The notes below the pieces were generated by a model. That model searched no databases. It was not told where the DNA came from and saw only the letters and a list, made by a program, of their open reading frames with translations. The position numbers and the translations under genes were made by a program. A stretch of DNA of 64,000 bases, from positions 5,772,927 to 5,836,926 of the forward strand of contig NC_020166.2 in the NCBI RefSeq assembly GCF_000224145.3. The letters run 5' to 3'. Positions 37,680 through 48,800 of the stretch are shown in pieces. The stretch's first letter is position 1. Every line of letters begins with the position of its first letter. This DNA comes from Ciona intestinalis. Its lineage: Eukaryota; Chordata; Ascidiacea; Phlebobranchia; Cionidae.

Positions 37680-38412
37680 TGCAGTATAATTGTTGCTGTC
37701 AATACACTGTCTGTATTTCATAAATCCGTGTGGGATTGATAATTGATTATCACCATAAATATGCCACACTAGTATGTTTTACTGCAAGACAACAGTATGT
37801 CTTCAGACCTTTAATGATTCGACAAAGCTAATAACCGAAGTTCTATTCTTTACTTTGTAATGCTACTATACTACTGTGGCCCTCTCTAAAGTTCTATCCT
37901 TTACCATGTAATGATGCTGTACTACCATGGCTCTCTCTTTATAAAAAGTTGCCTACGTGAGCAACCCGACCAACCACAGCGCGTCTGCTACGGAAACGCA
38001 GCGATTTGTGCGCTTCAATTAGGTCATGCTCTAGTCTGTATTTGACGTCTCGTCGCTGACTCTTCTTTACCAAATAGTGGGAACGCGGTAAAGACCAGCT
38101 TCGCCTTCTGAACAAGGGCGCAAACTTCGGAAGCCCCGGGAGATTCTTTGCACTCGCAGAAACAAACGCTTGTTGTTTGTTTCACGCAGTTGCATTCACA
38201 AACGAAATCCGCCGCTTAGCACCTACTTTCTATTTACCTCTTGAATAGATTTAATCTAATTCAATTTAATCAACTTTTTTACAAGTCTTCGATACGAAAG
38301 AAAGTTACCTTTTCGAGGCGGGCTAACCAAAAATCTTACGGAATGTCTCAAATATATTTATTAATAACTACAGCAATCATTTCTATTTAAAACACTTGTT
38401 ATTAAACAAAGT
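37680..38412. repeat. PLOD upstream region, first of two near-identical copies
   Basis: This stretch recurs at 38465-39200 with only a few differences, on the other side of a 50-N gap. It contains an internal ~51-bp tandem pair (AGTTCTATTCTTTAC near 37839 and AGTTCTATCCTTTAC near 37890) and a TATAAAG on the minus strand at 37937-37943 that could serve PLOD. Confidence 0.9.
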
Positions 38413-38462
38413 NNNNNNNNNNNNNNNNNNNNNNNNNNNNNNNNNNNNNNNNNNNNNNNNNN
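38413..38462. other. Assembly gap (50 N)
   Basis: 50-N placeholder between two direct copies of the same ~735-bp sequence. Confidence 0.99.
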
Positions 38463-38464
38463 CA

Positions 38465-39200
38465 GGCAGTATAATTGTTGCTGTCATACACTGTCTGTAT
38501 TTCATAAATCCGTGTGGGATTGATAATTGATTATCACCATAAATATGCCACACTAGTATGTTTTACTGCAAGACAACAGTATGTCTTCAGACCTTTAATA
38601 ATTCGACAAAGCTAATAACCGAAGTTCTATTCTTTACTTTGTAATGCTACTATACTACTGTGGCCCTCTCTAAAGTTCTATCCTTTACCATGTAATGATG
38701 CTGTACTACCATGGCTCTCTCTTTATAAAAAGTTGCCTACGTGAGCAACCCGACCAACCACAGCGCGTCTGCTACGGAAACGCAGCGATTTGTGCGCTTC
38801 AATTAGGTCATGCTCTAGTCTGTATTTGACGTCTCGTCGCTGACTCTTCTTTACCAAATAGTGGGAACGCGGTAAAGACCAGCTTCGCCTTCTGAACAAG
38901 GGCGCAAACTTCGGAAGCCCCAGGAGATTCTTTGCACTCGCAGAAACAAACGCTTGTTGTTTGTTTCACGCAGTTGCATTCACAAACGAAATCCGCCGCT
39001 TAGCACCTACTTTCTATTTACCTCTTGAATAGATTTAATCTAATTCAATTTAATCAACTTTTTTACAAGTCTTCGATACGAAAGAAAGTTACCTTTTCGA
39101 GGTGGGCTAACCAAAAATCTTATACGGAATGTTTCAAATATATTTATTAATAACTACAGCAATCATTTCTATTTAAAAACACTTGTTATTAAACAAAGTA
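38465..39200. repeat. PLOD upstream region, second copy
   Basis: Direct copy of 37680-38412 with small indels and substitutions at the level expected between alleles. It abuts the 3' end of the first IL-17-like gene. Confidence 0.9.
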
Positions 39201-39233
39201 AAGCATGGGCCTCTTGTTCTGTTGTATATAAGT

Positions 39234-40476
39234 TCACTTGTTTCTTGAATTACACCTTGACGTCACACGGCCACGGGCCACACAAGTACACGCAGCGTGC
39301 AGTGTAACTTCTTCCCAGCTGCCGTCCCTTGTCTGAACTGTAGACACGATTGGAACTGGCACATTTCTTGCCCCACGAATTTTACGACATGTAACAGGGT
39401 TCACGCACTTTTTATCGCAGATGACCGATGGCAAGTCCTGTTCCAAATTATGACAGGAAAAAATTATTTGACTCCATCGTGCAACCCCTATATCTTCTCT
39501 TGACTCCCCTCCCCGCACTGTGCATTTATTTCTCTTCAAAAATCTGAAAATAAATCGTAAACACTGCATTTAAAAATAGAATAATCATTGTAACGAACGA
39601 ATGCGTTGTAAAAAAAAAAAACTCTAAACGTTTGATTTTTTGTATTTTTCAAGCAAAATTACAAATTATAAGTCCGCCGCCGTTGCACAGGTGGTTAGCG
39701 CGCGCCTGCGCCTCTAACCCAGAAGGGTTCAAGGCTCGTCACTGCTACCATTGTGGGCGTCTGCGTTCTTGGACAAGACACTTAACGGCAATTGCCCCAA
39801 CTAGTGGTCACTGATGGGCTGTCCAAATTATCAGCCACACATAAAAAATGACAAAATCCAAAAAAAAACGATCACCTACAAAGGGGTAACTCGTAAGCTT
39901 GCACGAGCTGTATAAAATGAAACTCCCGTTTTATAACGACGGTCGTTTTCCGGCAACGCGAGGATAAAGTAAGGTATATCGACATTAATATATATATCAA
40001 TTCAGACTGCTTTCAATTTGTATAAAATCTACTCACTCAACAGTTCTTCGATCTAAACCACGTTTAGCTTTCTTGAACAACTTAGCTTGCTTTGACGCAT
40101 CTGCCAATACGCTGATGAGCAGGAATAGGGCAATAATCTATAACACAAAATATACAATATTTAAGATATGTTATATAGTAGGTCTGTATAGGGTTAGGAA
40201 CGATGAGGTTCTCTTTCCTAGTTACATTTAGTAGTAAACGAAAAATATGTACAGAAATAATTACCGCATCTTCACCACTTTAAAGCACGATCAGGAAACA
40301 TGGGGTTTAGAAGATAACGGTATCCCATGTTACCCCATACAATCATACAACTATACAATACTTAAGTTATGTTATTAATAAGCATACGCTGTATGTATGA
40401 GATCTGACTTGTTAAAACACAAACCAGCTTCACATCGACCAATATAATTATACTAACAAACCTGAAAGAACTTCAT
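39234..40476 (-). CDS. il17: IL-17-like secreted cytokine, gene 1
   Basis: A 141-residue secreted protein. Exons: 40462-40476 (ATG at 40476, five codons), 40037-40137, 39234-39543 (TGA). The start is MKFFQ-IIALFLLISVLADA, a clear signal peptide split by the first intron. The mature part has W...C...PSVICDKKCVNPVTC, then VPVPIVSTVQTRDG and AACTCVARG. This follows the IL-17 plan: Trp, P-S-x-I, paired Cys, the V-P-I strand and the terminal C-T-C-V of the cystine-knot-like fold. A minus-strand TATAAAAA at 40577-40584 lies about 100 bases upstream. IL-17 members signal through IL-17 receptors in mucosal defence. Family assignment is by motif; an unrelated cysteine-knot factor cannot be fully excluded. 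Confidence 0.75.
39672..39980 (+). repeat. SINE copy in IL-17-like intron
   Basis: Nearly full length: tRNA-like head (GCACAGGTGGTTAGCGCGCG; GGTTCAAGGCTCG), CTACCATTGTGGGCG, CAAGACACTTAACGGCAATT, an A-rich link and the ACGGTCGTTTTCC / AGGATAAAGTAAG tail. Confidence 0.8.
40174..40345. repeat. MITE copy (diverged)
   Basis: TATAGTAGG at the left, TAGTAGTAAACGAAA-type block inside and CCCATGTTACCCCATAC at the right, in the first intron of IL-17-like gene 1. Confidence 0.55.
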
Positions 40477-40576
40477 ATTGTTGTAAAAATATAAGCTGTT
40501 TTCGTCACTTTAATCTTTCTTTGCTGATAATTTCTGCTTGAGAAATGCTGAATGATGTGCAACCCCATTTCGATCG

Positions 40577-40584
40577 TTTTTATA
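40577..40584 (-). promoter_or_regulatory. TATA box of IL-17-like gene 1
   Basis: TATAAAAA on the minus strand, 101 bases before the ATG. Confidence 0.5.
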
Positions 40585-41395
40585 TGAAAGTTTAGAGAAT
40601 CGAGTTTCGCTTACAATTGACTTAAATGTTGTATTTTTACAATGTAGCCACACATTTCCCTATTACAGTCAGTTTAAATCGCAATATTTGCTTACGGGGC
40701 TTACCGCATGCATTTGGCAATATTTACACGCAGTATATTTACAGAAACACCTGTCCCTATTCCACTGCTTTTGTATCGATTGTTATACATGGACTTTTCG
40801 TCAAACTAACAATAACAAAATTCCAGTTTGAGACACCACCCCCGAGTCCAATCCTTTGGTTTTTGGTATACTGCGTATTGTTCCCAAACCTATTCATTTT
40901 TCTCTATTGTATCAAATGATTATCCAAATAAAATCTTTGGTCGACAACTTAGCTATAGTTCTCCAGCGATACTGAGAAAAATGTTTGAAACTTTCCTAGT
41001 GTGAGTTATGAGTCATATTTCTATTTTAGAATATGTATATACTATAGGTTAATCCCGCACATGATATATACTCTTTCAAAACCCAGAAATTGTAGCTTTT
41101 CCCGCCTTCTGTCAATTGCGTTCTGCTGTTTGTTGGTACGCATTCATTAATATGCGCTTTTACTTTTAATTTTATCTCATGGTTAATTATATTTAAAGTA
41201 TTGACCTACAATGTTAAGTAAATTGATCAAGGTAAAAAGTATGATACAGTTAAGTTTCACTTATTACCATTTATTCCAACTGTAATTTCAATTTGAAAAT
41301 TTAAAATTTGGTGCAAAAACATTTCGTCGGAATCGTAACGCATAAGTTTCTATTAAACAAATATAAATGAAACTTTAATGTTACATTACTTTGCT
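40585..41395. other. Intergenic stretch between the two IL-17-like genes
   Basis: AT-rich; no gene, MITE or SINE copy recognised. It should hold the upstream control region of gene 1 and the 3' side of gene 2. Confidence 0.45.
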
Positions 41396-41401
41396 TTTAT
41401 T
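41396..41401 (-). terminator. Poly(A) signal of IL-17-like gene 2
   Basis: AATAAA on the minus strand, about 77 bases past the stop codon. Confidence 0.55.
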
Positions 41402-41477
41402 CAACTCAATAACAAAACACGGCAAAAGGAACTCTATGTTTGTACAACGAATAGAACCCGTTATTTCTGTATAGGAT

Positions 41478-42074
41478 TTAATTTCTGCGCTTTACACAAC
41501 TCTTTGTCGACCTCTCGCGAGCAACACAAATGCACGCCGTGTTCAAAGTGATGGTTTGACGTTGACCATCTCTCATTACAACGTTGACCGCACCAGGCAC
41601 CGGAACACTTTTCACTCCACGAAACTGCCGGCAAGTGACCGGATTTATGCACTCTTGACTGCAAATCACCGTCGACAAGGTGGACTGCTCTAAATTCCGA
41701 CAGAAAAACATAACCTTACTCCATCTTGCAATTCCACGACTGTTGCCTCTGATTTTGCGCACAACAACGCACATGTTGTCCCGCAAAAACCTGTTAAAAG
41801 TTACCATACTGAAATAATATTCGTAAATTATTGCGTGAAATACTGTGTAGCATACTTACCGCACAGTAGATGCATCCAGACTCATGATTGCTTTCTTATA
41901 CAACTGTTGATTTGAAGTTGACGCTTCCTTCAATACGCAGGTCAGGAATAGCAACATCGCAAACTGTAACCAAAACGACATATGCAATGATAAAAACTCA
42001 TCGGGACTCAAATACGAACTGAATACATGTTTAACCCTGTAACCTACCGGAACTAGTTTCATCGAAATCTTCAT
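41478..42074 (-). CDS. il17: IL-17-like secreted cytokine, gene 2
   Basis: A 147-residue tandem paralogue of gene 1 with the same three-exon structure and intron phases: 42048-42074 (ATG at 42074), 41860-41963, 41478-41790 (stop). The signal peptide is MKISMKLVP-FAMLLFLTCVL. Shared motifs are ARWSK...CRNLEQ, STVICSQECINPVTC, VPVPG and TACICVARE; the last replaces the usual C-T-C-V by C-I-C-V. It differs in having GNSRG where gene 1 has GGESRED. Same strand and close spacing indicate local duplication. A minus-strand TATAAATA at 42168-42175 and AATAAA at 41396-41401 frame it. Confidence 0.75.
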
Positions 42075-42167
42075 ACCGTATTATCTTTCTTTAAGTTTCT
42101 GATTTCAGCTGTAACTTTACAACGCACAAAGTGATTTGGGATATGATAAAGTTTTTCAAACACCCCA

Positions 42168-42175
42168 TATTTATA
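42168..42175 (-). promoter_or_regulatory. TATA box of IL-17-like gene 2
   Basis: TATAAATA on the minus strand, 94 bases before the ATG. Confidence 0.55.
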
Positions 42176-42904
42176 CGCAGAATTCTAACTGTGAAACTAA
42201 TTCTCAACTTCATACATATACATTATTGCTTAACACCCTGAAACTAAACTACGAACTCTCGATCAAGGGTTTTACATATTTCACAAAATTTCCATAAAAT
42301 ATGTTAAAGTCTTACCCATCTACACTCTATTTCACAAGTTACACAACGTATACCACCCGAATAACTACCCCGGTACAATTAACACTATAAGTGTCGCTAA
42401 CTATAATTGAATTAGGTCTTTTCAGGTGCAGGCCGACATATTAACCAACAGCCGAACACAGTTTAGTTTCCTAGTTTACAGGTGGTCGGAAACTAGGTTT
42501 ATACAAGTTTTCACAGCATAAACTTAGATATTTCCCGACGAATATACATTCGTTGTAAGCGAAACTTTCTTGAAAAGTCCTAACGTGATTTGTTTTGTCT
42601 TAGTAAGCGAATAATATGAATTAAAGTTAGATGTAAAAATTGATCGCGTTAAATACGTCACCCAACCATAAAAGGAAAAACAACCAGCATAAAGCAAGAG
42701 GTTAACTGCGAATATCGTGCGATGATTCTATACTCGTAGGTTAATTTTAATCGGTGTTATTACGCAGTCACGCAATGGTTTACTCATCTAATTTGCCGTT
42801 TCTACTTCCTCTGGTAGTTTTTAATAGTTAGGAACATCCTCAACTTAATGTTTTAAAAGTTTGTCTCCAAATTTGTTCTGCTACTGTTAATTTTTGATAT
42901 ATCG

Positions 42905-43095
42905 TACTGTGGGGGTAGGATCGGAAATTTTTTCTCACATAAAATCCAAATAACCTCATCATGTTTTAAACAATTAACAACAGTCTATGGGAGTTGTGAG
43001 GATACAGTTTTATATTCTCTGAATTGTATTTGTTTACTAGCATTTGAAACGAAAAAATAGAATAAAGTATGCCCCATCTTTCCCACCCTACTCTA
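42905..43095. repeat. MITE copy
   Basis: Begins TACTGTGGGGGTAGGAT and ends TTTCCCACCCTACTCTATTA, upstream of the claudin-like gene; the inner ACAATTAACAACAGTCTATGG block is well kept. Confidence 0.75.
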
Positions 43096-43097
43096 TT

Positions 43098-43222
43098 ACT
43101 AACGGTCAATGGAAGTCATGGGCATATAGTTTTATAACTTTTTAAATGTTCTTTGTTTACTACTAAACGGGGCGAGAAAATAGAGGTAAAAGGTGTCCCA
43201 TCTTCCCCCACCCTACTGTATA
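43098..43222. repeat. MITE right half, solo
   Basis: Only the right-hand portion of the family, ending CCCATCTTCCCCCACCCTAC, directly adjoining the copy at 42905. Confidence 0.7.
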
Positions 43223-43850
43223 ATTATTTGTACGGCAAGGAATAAACTAGGATTTCAGAGTTATATTTTATTGTAAGTGGCCGAATCCGTATATAAAGAG
43301 CGATTAGGCTACAAAAAAATAGCAAAAAAATGCAAATGTTTTATTCTTTCGTGCCCATACAAGAAAATTAAACAGACACGTATATATGCACCATTAGTGC
43401 ATACACTATATCTTTGTATAAGAAAATCGTAAAAAACAAGCATGTAGGGTTGAAAGATATGATATTTTTTCGTGCTTGTAAAATAAATTTATAATAATAA
43501 GCACACACGATTTTCATATGTGCTTCAGTTTAAGATAGCAGGTCAGGCAAAAAACCTAATACGTAAACGGAACTTCAAAACCGTCAGTAATAAGAAACGC
43601 TGTATCCTTGCATTTAAACATGTTGTATTTCTCCACTACTTATATCACGTATCCGGTGCCGGACAAAGTTAATTAAAAGGTTAGCGCTAATTAAGGGAAA
43701 CGGACACGCATATGCGACAACATGGGACATGCCGAATCACGGCTTGCTTAAAAATAAACTGCTCGTTTGCACGTGAACAGTATATACGTGCGCATTTGTG
43801 TTTTTACATGCGAAAACACCAAAAAAGGAAGAATACTTCAGGAGTCGAAG

Positions 43851-43858
43851 TATAAAAA
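43851..43858 (+). promoter_or_regulatory. TATA box of the claudin-like gene
   Basis: TATAAAAA lies 104 bases before the ATG at 43955. Confidence 0.55.
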
Positions 43859-43954
43859 TCAGATATAGCAGATTGCCAGAAACAGTTTGCGGAATATTCA
43901 GTATCCGAGTGTAGTCAACAAAAAAACGGAGCTTAGAATATAAAGAAAATTAAA

Positions 43955-45018
43955 ATGGTGAAGTCCACTGAATTGGCTGCAGTTATTATGTTTGCGTTTA
44001 ATCTAGCCGCATGCGCCTCGTGTCTCTTCACAACCGGTTGGTTCGTGTACACAAAAGACGGAATTTATCACCAGAAAGGCTTGTTTCTGTCTTGTTTGGA
44101 TGGTTCTTGCAACATTGATATAGGTAAGACTAAAGCAACATTGATATGACTTGATAGGCGCAATTTTGTGCTTGTTGTAACTAAAGTGTTTCTACAGTGT
44201 CTCAAACAGTTGTTGCCAACGTCACGCTTGGTTTGATGTCAGTTTCTTGCCTTGGAATGCTGCTCGGCCTTGCTTGGTTGTTGGTTGGAATTGTTCACGA
44301 AAAGAGGCAAATTGTAAAGATCGGTTCTGCTGTTTACATTCTTGCAGGTAAGTTCATTTATTGCACGTCTGTAGCTTGTGTACGGATACATATAACTGTA
44401 ATGCGATACTCCACTAATAGGCTATACATATAGTAGGGTGGGGAGAGATGGGACACCTTTTCATCATTTTTTCTCCTCCCATTTGGTAGTAAACAAGAAA
44501 TAAAACCGTTTTTTTGCGTCTCTCATAGACCGTCGTTGTTAATTGTTTAAAACACAATCGGGATATTTGGATATTATTTGCTAAATGTGTCCCGATTTCC
44601 CCACCCCATATATATATATCTAAACTATTGAGCCCCAGAATATGTTACTGAATTTCGATCGTTTTTTTAAATACGCGATTTAACTGACTGTGTATGTTTG
44701 TTGTAGCCTAAATACTGTGGTGTAGAATAACCTTGCTACAACTTATTGCGTGCTATCACCCTCCCTTATTTCAATACATTCTTCCTTGCGTGTGACGCAA
44801 ACGCACCGCATGTACAAAAAGTCAAATGTACTTTCTGCTCCCCAGGTATTGGATCGTTTGCGGCTGTCATGGTATATACAGGTCAAACACTGATTTCAAA
44901 GTCGTCGCCTCCGCCCTTTGGATACAGTTACGCCTTAGGTTGGGTGGCAGGCATCGGCGGAATTGTTTCTGGCACGGTTGGTTTACTAGCGAGTAAGAAG
45001 ACATACGACGTCATATAA
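43955..45018 (+). CDS. Claudin/PMP22-family four-helix membrane protein
   Basis: 163 residues in three exons: 43955-44123, 44198-44347, 44846-45018 (TAA), both introns in phase 1. Four hydrophobic helices lie at about residues 7-28, 64-90, 98-117 and 131-154. The first outer loop holds W(29)...GLFLSC...C, the W-GLW-C-C signature of claudin/PMP22/EMP proteins, with F in place of the second W. The C-terminus is short and ends KKTYDVI, a possible PDZ ligand. Claudins seal or select at cell junctions; at 163 residues it is nearer PMP22/EMP length than classical claudins (~210). No closer name can be given. Poly(A) signal AATAAA at 45207. Confidence 0.75.
44429..44614. repeat. MITE copy, one of the best preserved
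   Basis: This copy defines the family. It starts TATAGTAGGGTGGGGAGAGA and ends with its inverse CCCCACCCCATATATA, about 185 bp, bounded by TA. The middle carries TTTGGTAGTAAACAA, CATAGACCGTCGTTG, TTGTTTAAAACACAATC and GGATATTTGGATATTATTTG. There is no coding capacity. The ends and TA target fit a Tc1/mariner-type non-autonomous element, an inference. It lies in intron 2 of the claudin-like gene. Confidence 0.8.
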
Positions 45019-45206
45019 AAATGTCTGTATTGAGCAATTTGAGTGAAACTTTGTATATTGTAGTCACAACAGTGGGTGTGTGGTTTGGCACAGCAGTTTT
45101 GTAATAACAGTTTAAGCAAATAGAATCGCAATGTTTCGTCTGGAACTTTACCGTGTGGCGTCAGTAAAGAGTTAAGCGAAGTACGTAAAATGAAAATAGT
45201 TGTGAA

Positions 45207-45212
45207 AATAAA
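45207..45212 (+). terminator. Poly(A) signal of the claudin-like gene
   Basis: AATAAA, about 190 bases after the stop codon. Confidence 0.5.
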
Positions 45213-45827
45213 TTAACACAAAAAATTCAAACTAACAAAATAACACAGTAAAATTATATCAACGATCGATTATTACACACGAAAGCATATTAGAAATTAT
45301 GACAAAAAAATAAATACACATCATTCGTCGGCTTGACATAAACTTATCTTTAACTAATATTTGTGCAAGAAAATTAAACACACACAAGACAATCATCTCC
45401 CAAGTGTTCCTTGGAAATAAAATTAATAAAGTCAACGATGGCAAAACAAATGAAACATTCTTGGGTATGAATCTTTACATGTTTTAATTCGTATACCCCA
45501 GTAAGCGTGAGTTTAAAAATTCACTGTGGTAGACATGTTTACGAAATTCGATAGGTTTTGACTTAAGTCCTAAACACTAAGACGCTGTCTTCAATTCGAT
45601 TAAACTAATATTAGATTGTCTCAAACACATTATCTTTGTACACTGAACCCGGTGATATTGATTCCCTATCAACGATTTTTTTTAAATTTACAGCTTTTTA
45701 CATTTGATCGTTAAAACCATTTTGGGCGTTCATATATTTGTCACTATGGAAACATCACAATACCGTGTACTGTTCGTGCCCTGTTGTTATGAATTGTGCG
45801 CCAAATCCACGGGATTTTCAATTGAAA
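45213..45827. other. Convergent intergenic stretch
   Basis: Lies between the 3' ends of the claudin-like gene and the mucin-like gene; AT-rich, nothing recognised. Confidence 0.45.
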
Positions 45828-48800
45828 CTATAAATAACTCCTCTGCTCTATAGATTCATACGCATTGTTAGTTCTACCAGCTCCTTCCAGCTCGTTGTAA
45901 GCATTCTGAAAACCATTTTTCAGTTTAGGTATATGCGTTTAGATATTTCAAGATTTCGCCCCTCTTTTGTTTCTCTTTACATATACTTACATTGTACGCG
46001 CTCGTTCGTTTCGGTGGGTGGTTCTGCTGTCAAAGAAATTTCATTCCATAAAACGATAAGACGTAACCCCGATATATTGGTATAATAAATAAATTACTAT
46101 CACGTGTTTTTAAAAAAGTTAAAAAAAAAACAGGAACACGTTTTTACCACAGCTTATTTTACATGGCATGTCTTCTGTGCTTTTTTTGTTACTGTAATCT
46201 AGTAGGGTGGGGAAAGATGGCACACCCTTAGCACATAATATCCAAATATCCGATCGTGTTTTAAACAATTAACAACGGTCTTTGGGAGTCGTGAGATTAC
46301 GGTTTTAGAAACCTTTGAATGTTCTTTGTTTACTGACAAATAAGGCAAAAAAATACAGTTTCCATCTTCCCCCACCCTACTATATATCTCTTCAATACGT
46401 ACCATCCATACGTCGTTCGAGTAACTTTTAGACTTCGCTGTTTTGCGTTTTCTCCAAAAGCAAAATACAGCAACGAGAATAAGTATTCCTCCAATACAGC
46501 AAGCAAATATGACGAACACGAGCAACCAAGCTAGAAAAAAAAGCCGTGGAATATTTGACCCTAAACAACTATACTAAATAAGAAAACAATACGGTTTTGT
46601 ATTTTAGCATTCTATTCTGAATGACTGAGATCATGTGGTACCTTAAAGAACCGAATATTCTTAGATTACTGTATAGCTTTAATTCAACACCCAATTATAA
46701 CAAGGGCCACAGCAATACAATTAAATTTCCCCACAACAGTACAATAGAAAACAAATAAAGATAAAGCCATACTAACCATCGTTGCAATTCTGTCCAGAGA
46801 AGCCAAAGTTACAGGAGCAGTAAGGCGCTAATGTTGCTGGGTCTACCACGCACACACCGTTGGGGCCGTTACAGTGACTGTTCGTGATACAAATTTTAGC
46901 TGTAACAAATAGGAGGTGTATTTAAGTTGTTAGGTATGTCTTCTCCTCGAGGTTGACTTATACTGTGTCATAATAAAACACTACAGACGCAATATATATA
47001 GGGGTGTGGTGTTTGTGGATCTATGCAGCGCAGCTTATGACGCAAGCCAAAAATGTTTGAACATGGCTTTAGTCACACATACCAACGTTGCGCACAAACG
47101 TCCTTTGCTGTAAAAATCTCACATGAATTTGACGGTCAAATAAAAGCACAATATAATCTTTTAATCAAAACCCGAAAATCCAGGAACCTCACCTTCGCAG
47201 TATCTTTCATTGCCAGGCATTGTGTAGAAACCTTCCGAGCAAACACAACTCAAAGTTCCTCCAGTTGCCTGGCATTGTGTGCTAGTTACGTCACAATAAT
47301 CCTTGTTCGCTTCGCATACCACATCTCCTGCATCTGTTTGAAAATGAATATATTACCCTTTTCTTCAAATACGAGTTACCGTATATAACCAAATTGTAAA
47401 AAGGTCAGTACATACTTCCCGCTGCCGCCACAGACGTTTTCGGAACTACTTGAATTCCACCAATTGAACATGGTTCTGTCGTATCAACATTGCACTGTGG
47501 TGTAATTAACGTGTTAGTACCTTGAATATTTGAAAATGTCGGCATTGTTATATTATGGCTCAGCTTACATTTTGTTCTGTCAAATAGTCTGAAAACCAGT
47601 TTGAAATGTAACTTGAATTCACATTTGATTCAGCAGAGTAGAACAACTGATAATTCCAAATAGTTTCATCACTTGAAGACGTCGCAGTAACACTTACAAA
47701 TCCACTCGAATTCGCATACGATTGCGTCAGCTGTTATATGCGAGTGATTAGTTTTGTATTGGAAACATTATTTTAATACAAACATACTATTTCTTCGACT
47801 GTTTGTTGAGTTACAGCGCGCTTTTTTCTTTTTCCAGCTATCGAAATCTTTAATTTTCCTCCAAATTGCAAACCTGCAACCGTACATATTGTACCGTTAT
47901 TGCTGTTGTCTAAATTAAGCTATATACACATTGACAAAAATATTACCTGACACACAAACGCCATTGGATTCGTACTGGGGTGGTTTACATATGCACGTAT
48001 ATCCATTAGTAAGATCACTGCAGTAACTACCGGGTTTGATGCTGCATATTTGTGGTTGATCAAGACATTCATTTATATCTGTATAAATTGAAAGTTTGTT
48101 ATAGTTGGGTATTAGTTTTATGTTAATCAAATTTACCTTCTGTACTGCTGGCTGCTGTTGTGGGGTCTATTACAACCGGTGACTGTGAGCTCGATTCGGT
48201 TGTCACAGCTGGTTGGTTGGTCGCACCATTACTGGTTGCAGCTGGTTGGTTGGTCGCACCATCACTGGTTGCAGCTGGTTGGTTGGTCGCACCATTACTG
48301 GTTGCAGCGGGTTGGTTGGTCGCACCATCACTGGTTGCAGCTGGTTGGTTGGTCGCACCATTACTGGTTGCAGCTGGTTGGTTGGTCGCACCATCAGTGG
48401 TTGCCACTGGTTGGTTGGTCGAAGTATCACTAGTTGCAGGTAGTAGTTTGGTCGAAGTGGTTACAGCGGGTTGTTTGGTCGCAGTGGTTGCAGCTGCTTG
48501 GCTGGTGGCAACGTCACTGGATGCAGTTGGTTGTTTGGTGCCACAGTGGTTGCAGGTGGTTGGCTGGTCGCACCATCGCTGGTTGAAGCTGGTTGTTTGG
48601 TCGCAGTGGTTGCAGCTGGTTGACTGGTAGTACCATCGGTAGTGGCAGTTAGTTGTTTGGTCGCGATATCACTGGTTGCAACTGGTAGTTTGGTCGCAGT
48701 GGTTGCAGCTGGTTGGCTGATCGCAACATCACTGGTTGCACGTGGTTGGCTGGTGCCAACATCACTGGTTGCAGCTGGTTGGTTGGTCGCACTATCGCTG

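Noticed and set aside
37937-37950. Plus-strand TATAAAAAG near the PLOD promoter
   Set aside because: No plus-strand gene follows; the overlapping minus-strand TATAAAG is the more plausible reading and is itself weak.
47569-47873. SEA domain call for the mucin
   Set aside because: Length and position fit, but the GSVVV-type cleavage motif and family residues are not visible; left as unknown domain.
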